NCBI GenBank assembly: GCA_017518785.1
Contig: JAFWUA010000074.1
Coordinates: forward strand, 1 to 17,597
Reading direction: 5' to 3'
DNA: 17,597 nucleotides
Origin: Neisseriaceae bacterium
GTDB taxonomy: Bacteria > Pseudomonadota > Gammaproteobacteria > Burkholderiales > Neisseriaceae
Both the position numbers and the translations under genes were made by a program. Under the pieces are notes generated by a model. The model did no database searches. It was given only the letters and a program-made list of their open reading frames with translations, and was not told the DNA's origin. Positions within the stretch are counted from its first letter, which is position 1; each line of letters opens with the position of its first letter. Of the stretch, positions 1 to 7,289 are shown one piece after another.

Positions 1-23
1 CATTTAAGTTGAAGGACACATAG

Positions 24-1049
24 ATGAAATCATTAGCAAAAAATTTGTTAGCTTCCATGTTAGCAATTGGCTTATTTAGTGCTTGTTCTCCATCAGAACA
101 AACCACAGGACAAATGCAACCTACACCTACTGCACCTGCGGCTGTGGTAAAAAAAGTAGATATTACTTCCTTTGTTGAACACCCCGCATTAGATGCCGTA
201 CGCAAAGGCGTGATTGATGAATTAGCTGAACAAGGTTTTAAGGAAAACGATAACTTAAAAGTTAATTTCCAAAGTGCTCAAAGTAACTCTGGTACGGCAG
301 CACAAATTGCGAAACAATTCGTCGGTGAAAATCCTGATGTTATTGTGGCAATTGCTACCCCAAGTGCTCAGGCAATTGCCAGTGCTACTACTGAAATCCC
401 ATTAGTTTTTTCTGCGGTAACCGATCCTGTGGCAGCTAAATTAGTTCCATCTTGGGAAGCATCTGGTACTAATGTAACTGGCGTGTCAGATTTGTTACCA
501 TTAGAACCACAAATCGATATGATGAAAAAAGTTGTTCCAGACCTAAAAAGTGTTGGCTATGTGTATAGTCCAGGTGAAGTTAATTCCACCATCGTATTAG
601 AACAACTGACAGAATTGCTAAAACCACAAAATATCAAAGTAGAAGCCGTGCCAGCACAACGCTCTACCGATATTCCCCAAGCCACTAAAAGCTTGAAGGG
701 TAAAGTTGATTTAATTTATACATCTTTGGATAACAATGTGGTTTCAGCTTACGAGTCCATGTATATGGCTGCCAAAGAGGCTCAAATTCCGTTGGTAGCA
801 TCTGATACTGATTCTGTGCCACGTGGTGCGGTTGCTGCTTTGGGTGTAAATTATTATGACGTTGGTCGTGAAACTGGCAAAATTGTTGTTGAGATTTTGA
901 ATGGTACGCAACCTGGTTCAATTAAACCACGTACTATGGAAAAATTGGATATGCACGTAAGTCCTAATAATGCAATTGCACAAGGCATCACTTTGTCTGA
1001 TGAGTTTGTTCAATCTGCACAAAAAGTAATCGAGGACGCAGCAAAATAA
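24..1049 (+). CDS. ABC transporter substrate-binding lipoprotein, TrpX-like (ABC_sub_bind family)
   Basis: Periplasmic binding protein of an ABC importer, 341 residues, the usual size for the ABC_sub_bind (PF04392) family. The N-terminus is a lipoprotein signal peptide ending in LFSAC, so Cys21 would be lipidated and the protein tethered to the inner membrane. A Pro/Thr-rich linker follows to about residue 45, then the two-lobed binding fold (for example VDITSFVEHPALDAVRKG, then VIVAIATPSAQAIA, then LPLEPQIDMMKKVVPDLK). ATG at 24 is preceded by GAAGGA. The permease and ATPase genes follow on the same strand. Related systems (TrpXYZ) are linked to tryptophan or other aromatic substrates, but the ligand cannot be read from this sequence. 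The permease is 227 bases away behind a hairpin, so the binding protein may be expressed at a higher level than the membrane parts. Confidence 0.9.
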   Translation: MKSLAKNLLASMLAIGLFSACSPSEQTTGQMQPTPTAPAAVVKKVDITSFVEHPALDAVRKGVIDELAEQGFKENDNLKVNFQSAQSNSGTAAQIAKQFVGENPDVIVAIATPSAQAIASATTEIPLVFSAVTDPVAAKLVPSWEASGTNVTGVSDLLPLEPQIDMMKKVVPDLKSVGYVYSPGEVNSTIVLEQLTELLKPQNIKVEAVPAQRSTDIPQATKSLKGKVDLIYTSLDNNVVSAYESMYMAAKEAQIPLVASDTDSVPRGAVAALGVNYYDVGRETGKIVVEILNGTQPGSIKPRTMEKLDMHVSPNNAIAQGITLSDEFVQSAQKVIEDAAK

Positions 1050-1061
1050 TTGTTGTAATAC

Positions 1062-1102
1062 TTTCCGGCAGACTATCTATAATTAAAAAAGTCTGCCGGA
1101 AA
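1062..1102. repeat. Inverted pair of DUS-like 13-mers, probable terminator
   Basis: TTTCCGGCAGACT (1062-1074) and its exact complement AGTCTGCCGGAAA (1090-1102) form a 13-bp stem with a 15-base loop, 12 bases after the stop codon of the binding-protein gene. There is no long T run after the stem, so termination would rest mainly on the GC-rich stem. In Neisseria, inverted DUS pairs downstream of genes are known to act as terminators. Confidence 0.7.
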
Positions 1103-1202
1103 TAATAACATTTATAAGTCATTTCAATTCAAAATATTGCGACACCCATCGCTTATTCTTTTGAATTTAGAAGACTATGTAATTTAAGACTAATTTATAA
1201 AA

Positions 1203-1215
1203 AGTCTGCCGGAAA
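1203..1215 (+). repeat. DUS-like 13-mer, single copy
   Basis: Perfect AGTCTGCCGGAAA in the gap between binding-protein and permease genes, about 100 bases after the inverted pair and close upstream of the possible attenuator at 1223-1259. With the pair at 1062-1102, this 227-base gap carries three perfect copies. Confidence 0.8.
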
Positions 1216-1222
1216 ATGTTTT

Positions 1223-1259
1223 AATTAACAATAAACTGTTAATTTTTATACAGTTTTTT
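1223..1259 (+). promoter_or_regulatory. Two overlapping hairpins before the permease (possible attenuator)
   Basis: Two mutually exclusive stems can be drawn. The first pairs AATTAAC (1223-1229) with GTTAATT (1238-1244). The second pairs AAACTGT (1233-1239) with ACAGTTT (1250-1256) and runs into TTT (1257-1259), as a small terminator would. They share 1238-1239 and their loops interlock. The permease ATG lies at 1277. Both stems are short and A+T-rich, so this could be chance in such sequence; the second arm could also be a DNA operator. Confidence 0.3.
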
Positions 1260-1276
1260 CACTTGATAGTTGTCGT

Positions 1277-2224
1277 ATGTCTGATTTACTGTTTTTAGGA
1301 ATGACCAAAATTGCATTTTTTGGTGCAATAGAAACTGGGCTAATTTATGCTTTGGTTGCATTGGGCGTTCTAATTTCTTTTCGTATTCTTGATTTTCCTG
1401 ATTTAACTGCTGATGGTAGCTTTCCTTTGGGGGGTGCAGTGTGTGCGGTGTGTATCGTGCAAGACCCTAATTCATCATTAGCTTTTTTGGCTAATCCTTG
1501 GATTGCCACATTTTTAGGCATGATAGCAGGAGGATTATCAGGAATCGTTACTGCTTGGTTAAATGTTTCGCTGAAAATTTTGCATTTATTAGCCAGTATT
1601 TTGGTGATGGTTGCATTGTATTCTGTTAATTTGCGGATTATGGGGCGCCCCAATGTACCACTATTGGGTGAGGAAACGGTATTTACACCATTTTTAACCA
1701 CGGAAAATTCATTTTACATGCGTGCTTTGGTTATTTTTGCCTTTGTTGTTGCATTCAAACTAATATTAGATTGGTTTTTCTCCACTGAAATTGGTTTATC
1801 GGTGTGTGCCACTGGTGCAAATCCACGTATGGCACAGGCACAAGGAATTGCTACACGTAAAATGATTGTGTTTGGTATGGCACTTTCCAATGCTTTGATT
1901 GCTTTGGGCGGTGCGTTATTTGTGCAAATTATGGGTGGTGCTGATATTTCAATTGGTGTTGGTACAATTGTTATTGGTTTGGCAGCAGTGATTATTGGAG
2001 AAACTTTAATTCCAACAAAGCGAATGATTTTATTGACTATTTCAGTAGTATTAGGTTCGATTTTATATCGCCTGTTTATTCAATTGGCATTAGGTAATGA
2101 CACCTTGAAAGAGTTGGGGCTACAGCATCAAGATGTTAATTTAGTAACTGCTGTTTTAGTGGTGATTGCTTTGGTTTTACCGAAAATTAAATCACAAGTA
2201 CTCAAAATGAAAAAATCTTCATAA
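1277..2224 (+). CDS. ABC transporter permease, TrpY-like (BPD_transp_2 family)
   Basis: Integral inner-membrane permease of 315 residues with about eight to nine strongly hydrophobic segments. It belongs to the branched-chain amino acid/ribose-type permease family, as the sequences ALVALGVLISFRILDFPDLT near the start and NALIALGGALFVQIMGG near residues 200-225 indicate. It should form the channel that accepts substrate from the lipoprotein encoded just upstream and is driven by the ATPase encoded next. ATG at 1277 has only a weak ribosome site (TTGATAG). The basic tail KSQVLKMKKSS is cytoplasmic by the positive-inside rule. I see no truncation or frameshift. Only one permease gene is present, so the channel is probably a homodimer. 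Confidence 0.9.
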   Translation: MSDLLFLGMTKIAFFGAIETGLIYALVALGVLISFRILDFPDLTADGSFPLGGAVCAVCIVQDPNSSLAFLANPWIATFLGMIAGGLSGIVTAWLNVSLKILHLLASILVMVALYSVNLRIMGRPNVPLLGEETVFTPFLTTENSFYMRALVIFAFVVAFKLILDWFFSTEIGLSVCATGANPRMAQAQGIATRKMIVFGMALSNALIALGGALFVQIMGGADISIGVGTIVIGLAAVIIGETLIPTKRMILLTISVVLGSILYRLFIQLALGNDTLKELGLQHQDVNLVTAVLVVIALVLPKIKSQVLKMKKSS

Positions 2225-2290
2225 TGTATAAACTCATGCTACTAAATTAAGCAATCGCTACATACTTGTAAAGTAAAGGGATCTATTATC

Positions 2291-3085
2291 ATGATGCAGG
2301 CAGAAAACCTATTCTTAACCTTTAACAAAGGCACACCGATTGAAAACCCCGTTTTGCGAGGTATGTCGCTGAATATCAAAGACGGTGAATTTGTAACCGT
2401 GATTGGCAGTAATGGTGCGGGCAAATCCACTTTTTTGAACGCCATTAGTGGTAATCAATTTGTTGATTCTGGCAAGATTGTGATTAATGGCAAAGATGTA
2501 ACTCGTATTGGAGCTCATAAACGTGCTCATTGGGTAGCACGTGTATTTCAGGACCCAATGGCAGGTACTTGTGAAGCGTTGAGCATTGAAGAAAACTTGG
2601 CATTAGCCGATAAACGCGGACACAAACGTGGCTTTCGTTTAGCTATTGATAAGGCAAAACGTGAACGCTTTCGCGAAAAACTATCCATATTAAAATTAGG
2701 TTTAGAAAATCGTCTATCCGATCGCATGGGCTTGTTATCTGGCGGACAACGCCAAGCTGTGAGCTTGTTAATGGCATCATTACAACCTTCCAAAATCTTA
2801 TTATTAGATGAACACACCGCTGCACTCGACCCTAAAACCGCAGCATTTGTAATGGAACTTACCGATCAAATCGTTGCCGAAAATAAACTAACCGTGATGA
2901 TGGTTACCCACTCCATGCGACAAGCATTAGACCACGGCACACGCACGGTTATGCTGCATCAAGGGCGTGTGGTGCTTGATGTGGCAGGGGAAAAACGTCA
3001 AGGCTTGGAAGTGGCTGACCTACTCAAAATGTTTGAACGAACCCGCGGCGAAACTATTGATGATGATTCATTGTTATTAGGATAA
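2291..3085 (+). CDS. ABC transporter ATP-binding protein, TrpZ-like
   Basis: Cytoplasmic ATPase of the importer, 264 residues, complete. All nucleotide-binding motifs are visible: Walker A GSNGAGKS (39-46), Q-loop VFQDP (85-89), signature LSGGQ (149-153), Walker B LLLDEH (170-175) and H-loop His207 in VTHSM. The Walker B motif ends in EH, with the catalytic Glu present. The start has two adjacent ATG codons (2291, 2294); AAAGGG at 2275-2280 is 10 bases before the first. It lies 66 bases after the permease gene. Its base composition is richer in G+C than the permease gene: lines I counted by hand reach 27, 28 and 33 of 60, against 18 of 60 in one permease line. This might reflect recombination from a relative. 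Confidence 0.93.
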   Translation: MMQAENLFLTFNKGTPIENPVLRGMSLNIKDGEFVTVIGSNGAGKSTFLNAISGNQFVDSGKIVINGKDVTRIGAHKRAHWVARVFQDPMAGTCEALSIEENLALADKRGHKRGFRLAIDKAKRERFREKLSILKLGLENRLSDRMGLLSGGQRQAVSLLMASLQPSKILLLDEHTAALDPKTAAFVMELTDQIVAENKLTVMMVTHSMRQALDHGTRTVMLHQGRVVLDVAGEKRQGLEVADLLKMFERTRGETIDDDSLLLG

Positions 3086-3105
3086 TTAAATTTGGATTAA
3101 AATCT

Positions 3106-3118
3106 TTTCCGGCATACT
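3106..3118 (-). repeat. DUS-like 13-mer with one mismatch
   Basis: TTTCCGGCATACT differs from the perfect reverse-orientation sequence by one base (T for G at 3115). It sits 20 bases after the ATPase gene and is oriented opposite to the perfect copy at 3274-3286, with the repeat element 3151-3265 between them. Confidence 0.6.
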
Positions 3119-3150
3119 TTTGATGTATTACAAAAACAGTTTGAAAATTT

Positions 3151-3265
3151 TGCAAAACTCGTCATTTTGAATTTTTTGCAGGAAAGTGAAGAATATAATT
3201 GTTTGTTAAATAAAAAAATCGTAACGAAGTTCAGAATGATTAATGAGAAAAAAGTGGGTTTTGCA
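3151..3265. repeat. Hairpin-forming intergenic repeat, copy 1 (MITE- or REP-like)
   Basis: The element begins TGCAAAACTCGTCATTTTGA and ends in GTTTTGCA, so its ends are inverted copies of each other, with further internal inverted matches (TCATTTTGA against TCAGAATGA). The same ends and much of the middle recur at 7290-7420. No reading frame is conserved between the copies and no transposase gene is in the window. It may be a non-autonomous mobile element or a palindromic intergenic repeat. Confidence 0.6.
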
Positions 3266-3273
3266 AAGGTTTT

Positions 3274-3286
3274 AGTCTGCCGGAAA
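3274..3286 (+). repeat. DUS-like 13-mer
   Basis: Perfect AGTCTGCCGGAAA, 18 bases before the ATG of the LprI-like gene. Its last bases are followed closely by AGGA (3291-3294), the likely ribosome site, so it lies in the untranslated leader of that gene. Confidence 0.8.
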
Positions 3287-3304
3287 AGTTAGGAATATCG
3301 GTTG

Positions 3305-3796
3305 ATGAATAGAATTTTTAATCGTTCCAATTTAATTGGAAAAGCATGTTTATCGATACTGTTTTTAGTATTTAGTTGTCAAAACACCAATGCTAAACCA
3401 ATTGAGCAACAAAAAAACATTACAGCAACAATATCCAAAGAAAAAATCATTGCACAGCATAATGACGTATTGAAAAAAGACAAAGAAACTGACGCATTAT
3501 TTGAACAAGCTAATCTTAATCAAGTTGAAATGAATCAAATTTCTTGTGATCGATACCAAGTATGGGACAAACAACTAAACGATCTGTGGACATATCTTAA
3601 ACAAACACTTCCCAAAAATGAAATGAAAACACTCACACAAGAGCAAAGAAAATGGATTAAACAAAAAGAAGATTATGCTAAAAAGGAAGCATCTGATTGG
3701 GAAGGAGGTTCTATGCAGATAATGATTGAATGTGGAGCATTAACTAAACAAACCAGAGAACGTGTTGTTGAATTGATGAGAGACTATATTCAATAA
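3305..3796 (+). CDS. Small secreted protein with LprI/DUF1311-type domain
   Basis: A 163-residue exported protein. The N-terminus is a signal peptide; cleavage could follow TNA (residue 30), or Cys25 in LVFSC could be lipidated, though Phe at -2 makes a poor lipobox. The mature part (about 70-163) matches the lysozyme-inhibitor LprI/DUF1311 pattern: a Cys, DKQLNDLWTYLKQTLP, QRKWIKQKEDYAKKEA, a GGS turn, IECGALTKQTRERVVEL. The two Cys of the domain (in SCDRY and IECGA) may form its disulfide. ATG at 3305 is chosen over the TTG just before it because AGGA at 3291-3294 is suitably spaced. DUF1311 proteins are periplasmic or surface proteins; some bind lysozyme, but that role is not shown here. 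Confidence 0.75.
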   Translation: MNRIFNRSNLIGKACLSILFLVFSCQNTNAKPIEQQKNITATISKEKIIAQHNDVLKKDKETDALFEQANLNQVEMNQISCDRYQVWDKQLNDLWTYLKQTLPKNEMKTLTQEQRKWIKQKEDYAKKEASDWEGGSMQIMIECGALTKQTRERVVELMRDYIQ

Positions 3797-3809
3797 AGTT
3801 TGCTGGAAA
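3797..3809 (+). repeat. Degenerate DUS-like 13-mer
   Basis: AGTTTGCTGGAAA starts directly after the stop codon of the LprI-like gene and matches the perfect sequence at 11 of 13 positions. Both differences are C to T changes, as expected of a decaying copy. Confidence 0.4.
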
Positions 3810-3861
3810 GGTTTTGGAAAGACAAAATAGTTTTCTTCTACATTGAATACCAATAATGATT

Positions 3862-3867
3862 TATAAT
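3862..3867 (+). promoter_or_regulatory. Possible -10 box of fpr
   Basis: A perfect TATAAT ends 31 bases before the fpr ATG, which would give a leader of about 25 bases containing the ribosome site AAAGG. No convincing -35 hexamer is seen at the right distance, so this is weak. Confidence 0.3.
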
Positions 3868-3898
3868 AACCGGCTTATTTAAGAAAGGTCTTAATAAA

Positions 3899-4678
3899 AT
3901 GGCAGCATTTAGCACACAAAAAGTAACTTATGTATATCACTGGACACCTGCATATTTCACTTTCAAATGCACACGTGATGAGTCGTTACGTTTTAAAAAC
4001 GGACAATTTGTCATGGTTGGTTTGATGGTTGATGGTAAGCCAATTATGCGTGCATACAGTATTTCCAGTGCTAACTGGGAAGAGGAATTAGAATTTTTCA
4101 GTATTAAAGTTCCAGATGGTCCTTTAACCAGCCGTCTGCAACATTTGAAAGAGGGCGATGAAGTATTAATCAGTACCAAGCCTACTGGTACTTTAATTTT
4201 GGACGATTTAAATCCTGGTAAAAATTTATATTTACTTTCCACAGGTACTGGAATCGCACCATTTTTAAGCATTACCAAAGATCCAGAAGCCTATGAACAA
4301 TTTGAGAAAATCATTTTATTGCATGGCGTACGTCATAAGGAAGATTTAGCATATTACGATCGTTTCTTAAAAGAATTGCCTGAACATGAATATTTGGGAG
4401 ATATGGTGAAAGAAAAATTGATCTACTACCCAGTAGTATCACGTGAAGATTACATTCACAAGGGCAGAATCACCGACTTATTAATCAATGGACAAGTTTT
4501 TGAAGAGTTGGGTTTACCACCAATTTCTCCTGAAAATGACCGAGCCATGATTTGTGGCGGTCCTTCCATGCTTAAAAGTTGTGTCGATATGCTTACCAAT
4601 CACTTTGGCTTGAAAATCTCTCCCAAAACGGGGGTGCGTGGAGATTTCGTGATTGAAAGAGCTTTTGTGGATCAATAA
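3899..4678 (+). CDS. fpr: Ferredoxin--NADP(+) reductase
   Basis: FAD enzyme that passes electrons between NADPH and ferredoxin or flavodoxin in the cytoplasm; 259 residues, normal for bacterial Fpr. The FAD domain has RAYSISS at 51-57, the NADP domain has GTGIAPF at 116-122 and a later CGGPSM, and the C-terminus ends FVIERAFVDQ, close to the FVEKAFVE-type tail of this subclass. ATG at 3899 has AAAGG about 10 bases upstream. A strong terminator follows at 4707-4745, so the gene is probably a single unit. A CysB-like regulator gene lies just downstream on the same strand; control of fpr by it is plausible but not shown by the sequence. Confidence 0.94.
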   Translation: MAAFSTQKVTYVYHWTPAYFTFKCTRDESLRFKNGQFVMVGLMVDGKPIMRAYSISSANWEEELEFFSIKVPDGPLTSRLQHLKEGDEVLISTKPTGTLILDDLNPGKNLYLLSTGTGIAPFLSITKDPEAYEQFEKIILLHGVRHKEDLAYYDRFLKELPEHEYLGDMVKEKLIYYPVVSREDYIHKGRITDLLINGQVFEELGLPPISPENDRAMICGGPSMLKSCVDMLTNHFGLKISPKTGVRGDFVIERAFVDQ

Positions 4679-4683
4679 ATAGC

Positions 4684-4696
4684 TTTCCGGCAGACT
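4684..4696 (-). repeat. DUS-like 13-mer
   Basis: Perfect TTTCCGGCAGACT five bases after the fpr stop codon and ten bases before the terminator stem. Confidence 0.8.
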
Positions 4697-4706
4697 ATAA
4701 TAATTT

Positions 4707-4745
4707 AAAAAATCTCATTTATCCATATGATAAATGAGATTTTTT
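4707..4745 (+). terminator. Rho-independent terminator after fpr
   Basis: A 17-bp perfect stem pairs 4707-4723 (six A, then TCTCATTTATC) with 4729-4745 (GATAAATGAGA, then six T), with the loop CATAT. The A and T runs at both feet allow it to work in either direction. Confidence 0.9.
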
Positions 4746-4855
4746 ATTACAATCAATTAGTTATATAATATGTAAACATAATCATTAAAATTAATCATAC
4801 AATTATATTATATTTAATGATATGCTTGAAAAATATATAAACAAAGGTGATTTAT

Positions 4856-5797
4856 ATGAAATTGCAACAATTACGTTACGCATTAGAAGTGTACCTGCAT
4901 AATCTAAATGTTTCCGAAGCAGCAGAAGCACTATTTACATCTCAACCAGGAATCTCCAAGCAAATTCGTTTATTAGAAGAAGAAATTGGTACATCAATAT
5001 TTGTGCGACAAGGCAAGCGTTTTATAGCAGTTACTGAACCTGGAGAAATGGTATTAGCTATTGCAGATCGTATTTTACGCGATACCAAAAATATTAAAAA
5101 AATTGGCGATGATTTTGCTCAAAAAAATGTTGGCAAATTATCCATTGCATCTATTCCATCTTGGATTAATAATAAATTTCCAAGTATATTTGGAGAGTTT
5201 ATTCAAAACTTTCCAGATGTAAAAGTTTCAATCGTAAATGCTAATACCGATACTATTCGTGTGTTATTGGAAAATGGTGAAATTGATATTGGCATTGCAG
5301 TCGGCAATATTACTGATTTTGGTGAGCTACATTGTCTGCCGTTTGATAAGTTAAAATATTGCTTAATTGTCCGTAAAAATCATCAGCTTGCAAATAAAAA
5401 ACTTATTACACTATCTGACTTGAATAACTATCCAATATTAGCAGAAGAAATTATGTGTGATGAAGCTTTACAATTTACGCAAAAATTTGTAGAAAGCGGA
5501 TTGGATACACCTGAAATAATTATGAAATCATCTGATAATCATATTATTGCTCAATTAGTACAGCAAAAGTTTGGTATTGGCATTGTATCACATTATTTTA
5601 ATATTAATAACGATGATATTATAGTAAAAGATATATCCAATTTATTTGATGATATACATCTTAATATTTTATTAAAAAATAATTATTATTTGCGTGGTTA
5701 TTTATATGAATTTATCGAAAAAATATCACCTAATTTAGATAGAAATACTTTACAAAGATTATTATATCAACCAATTGTTGATGATTATTCAATTTAA
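4856..5797 (+). CDS. cysB: LysR-family transcriptional regulator, CysB-like
   Basis: DNA-binding regulator of 313 residues. The first 65 residues are the winged helix-turn-helix in the form typical of CysB: MKLQQLRYALEV, LNVSEAAEALFTSQPGISKQ, then IRLLEEEIG and GKRF. The remainder is the two-lobed effector domain, less conserved and very A+T-rich, with long runs of Ile/Asn codons near the end. CysB proteins sense N-acetylserine or sulfide-related signals and activate sulfate uptake and cysteine synthesis genes; no such genes are in this window. ATG at 4856 is preferred to GTG at 4847 because AAAGG (4843-4847) is then 8 bases upstream and the protein begins as CysB does. The 110 bases upstream are nearly all A/T, and no single promoter stands out. 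I am less sure of the exact subfamily than of LysR type. Confidence 0.85.
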   Translation: MKLQQLRYALEVYLHNLNVSEAAEALFTSQPGISKQIRLLEEEIGTSIFVRQGKRFIAVTEPGEMVLAIADRILRDTKNIKKIGDDFAQKNVGKLSIASIPSWINNKFPSIFGEFIQNFPDVKVSIVNANTDTIRVLLENGEIDIGIAVGNITDFGELHCLPFDKLKYCLIVRKNHQLANKKLITLSDLNNYPILAEEIMCDEALQFTQKFVESGLDTPEIIMKSSDNHIIAQLVQQKFGIGIVSHYFNINNDDIIVKDISNLFDDIHLNILLKNNYYLRGYLYEFIEKISPNLDRNTLQRLLYQPIVDDYSI

Positions 5798-5802
5798 TTT
5801 GT

Positions 5803-5815
5803 TTTCCGGTAGAGT
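5803..5815 (-). repeat. Degenerate DUS-like 13-mer
   Basis: TTTCCGGTAGAGT matches 11 of 13 bases and lies 5 bases after the cysB stop codon, the place where perfect copies occur after other genes. Confidence 0.4.
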
Positions 5816-5885
5816 GTTTTTTCATGGTAGATTATAATTTGATTGTAATTTTTTGTAATTAATGTGAGAAATTTTTAATTTCATC

Positions 5886-5914
5886 TTGTCAAAAATGATG
5901 AAAAATGATAGGAT
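5886..5914 (+). promoter_or_regulatory. Sigma-70-type promoter for the 5981 gene
   Basis: TTGTCA (5886-5891), a 17-base spacer and TAGGAT (5909-5914), with TGA directly before the -10 box (extended -10). Transcription would begin near 5921, leaving a leader of about 60 bases before the ATG at 5981. GGAG (5969-5972) is the ribosome site. Confidence 0.6.
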
Positions 5915-5980
5915 TGGGAAGCATTTTTGTTTAGTTTTTTGCTTTGAATTTATTAATTTGTAGGATTTGGAGTGTGTTAG

Positions 5981-6799
5981 ATGTTTAATTTATGGCGTGA
6001 TTGGTTTATAGACCCTAAAAGTGGCTTGCCTTGGGGGGTAGTGTTTTTTTGTCCGTGGCTACAAATGGATAATTGGTTTGAATTGACCAATATACCTCTT
6101 GAATCGTGTGATAGTAATGAAAATGAGATTAGTAAAACTTATCACGAAACTAAATCAAAGGTTTCGCTTGAAGAATTGTCATCACAAACATCTAAACGTA
6201 AAACTTCTCTACCTATTGTAAGTGAAGAAAGAACATCAAGGGTGTTGCAAAATCATGATGAAACCCAATCATTATCAACAGTCGCATCCAAAAATACCAA
6301 ATCCACCAAAAAAGTTGCTACTGTAGAAGAGAATATAGTTGTAACAGTTGCAAAAGGTAAAACTACTCTGCCGGAAAAAGAAACTACAAGCGAAAAAATA
6401 AAACAAATTGAAAAAAACACACCTAATAAAGAGCCTAAACCAGCACCATTAAAGGCAGTTGGTGAAAAATCAACTGTTAATACAATTGCAGATAAAAAAA
6501 GTGCTAATGCTTTGAGTGTAAGCAAAAAAAATAATGTAACCGTTAGTAACAAGTTATCTGTACAAGCACAAAATAAAATAACTCAAATATCTCCTGCATC
6601 TTCCAAAGAGCAAATTCGTGAGGCAATTTTACTGTTGTGTGGAGCACAAGAATGGATTGACGGTGCAACTTTGGCAAGCAAATTAAGACACAGTTTGAAT
6701 CAATTGGAAACATTGCATCTTGTGCCTATGTTGAGAAACGGTCAGTTAAAATCTCGTTACAATGATGATACTCAACCACAGGAATATTGTTTGGCTTAA
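5981..6799 (+). CDS. Unrecognised protein: Trp-rich N-terminus, charged linker, C-terminal winged-helix-like domain
   Basis: I do not recognise this 272-residue protein. Residues 1-35 are compact and aromatic (five Trp, including NLWRDWFIDPKSGLPWG and FFCPWLQMDNWF), which suggests a conserved binding motif rather than a signal peptide. Residues about 45-200 are a low-complexity Lys/Ser/Thr/Glu/Val linker, probably disordered. The last 68 residues look globular: EQIREAILLLCGAQEWIDGA, then TLASKLRHSLNQLETLHLVP, then MLRNGQLKSRY and a final EYCLA. That order of helices and a strand pair resembles a winged helix, so DNA binding is an inference. A good promoter precedes it and a small exported protein gene follows 4 bases after its stop. 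A near-perfect DUS-like sequence (6365-6377) lies in the linker coding region. Confidence 0.75.
   Translation: MFNLWRDWFIDPKSGLPWGVVFFCPWLQMDNWFELTNIPLESCDSNENEISKTYHETKSKVSLEELSSQTSKRKTSLPIVSEERTSRVLQNHDETQSLSTVASKNTKSTKKVATVEENIVVTVAKGKTTLPEKETTSEKIKQIEKNTPNKEPKPAPLKAVGEKSTVNTIADKKSANALSVSKKNNVTVSNKLSVQAQNKITQISPASSKEQIREAILLLCGAQEWIDGATLASKLRHSLNQLETLHLVPMLRNGQLKSRYNDDTQPQEYCLA
6365..6377 (+). repeat. DUS-like 13-mer with one mismatch, inside a gene
   Basis: ACTCTGCCGGAAA differs from the perfect sequence at one position and lies in the linker-coding part of the 5981 gene, where it encodes Leu-Pro-Glu within TTLPEKE. A disordered linker would tolerate such an insertion. Confidence 0.5.
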
Positions 6800-6803
6800 C
6801 ACA

Positions 6804-7217
6804 ATGAAAAAATTATTTTTGTTTTTGCTAATTTTTTTGTCTGTTACGGTTTTTGCTGATGAAAACTTGGAAAAAAAATTACTTGGCAAACACATGTTTT
6901 CTTTACAGTGGATAAGCTGGGAGAAATTTGGTACTGCCAACGTATATCAAGAGAATAACCAATTAAAAATTCGTGCACGTCAAGAATTAAATGGGGATTA
7001 TGTTACCCTTGATGGTGTAATAGAACCTATTGATTCAAAATCATTTTATTTTAATGGTGATGTTGTTACTCGTGTCTCGCATATTGCACAAGGGCAAGAA
7101 TGCAAGCGTTCTGGTAAATTCTTCTTTAAAGCCACAGGGAAACGTAAATATTGGCGTATGCAAGAGATGGATAATCCTTGTGATGGTGTAGTAGATTACA
7201 TTGATGTCTATTTTTGA
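6804..7217 (+). CDS. Small exported protein of unknown function
   Basis: A 137-residue protein with a clear Sec signal peptide (MKKLFLFLLIFLSVTVFA, cleavage before DE). The mature part of about 119 residues looks rich in beta strands. It contains two Cys, in GQECKRSGKF and MDNPCDGVVD, which could form one disulfide. The C-terminal half (FKATGKRKYWRMQEMDNPC, ending DYIDVYF) looks well conserved in character, but I cannot name the family. ATG at 6804 is chosen because the signal peptide starts there; a longer frame from 6762 would put unrelated residues in front of it. It begins 4 bases after the upstream stop with no good ribosome site of its own, so translational coupling with the 5981 gene is likely. 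No link in function is evident. Confidence 0.75.
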   Translation: MKKLFLFLLIFLSVTVFADENLEKKLLGKHMFSLQWISWEKFGTANVYQENNQLKIRARQELNGDYVTLDGVIEPIDSKSFYFNGDVVTRVSHIAQGQECKRSGKFFFKATGKRKYWRMQEMDNPCDGVVDYIDVYF

Positions 7218-7289
7218 AATTAAATTTGTGAAAGAATATTGATAAATCAAATTTGCATTTGTGATTTACTTTGACTATTTTGATAAAAA

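Noticed and set aside
3151..3265. Insertion sequence with transposase
   Set aside because: The element is too short to encode a protein and no transposase gene is found in the window.
4746..4855. Specific cysB promoter or LysR operator
   Set aside because: The stretch is almost all A/T and offers many equally poor -10 and -35 candidates, so no single site can be supported.
5333..5341. TGTCTGCCG in cysB as a repeat copy
   Set aside because: Only eight bases of the core match and the GGAAA end is missing.
6253..6552. Hydrophobic open frame on the minus strand within the 5981 gene
   Set aside because: It is the complement of a Lys/Thr/Val-rich low-complexity region, which yields a false hydrophobic protein.
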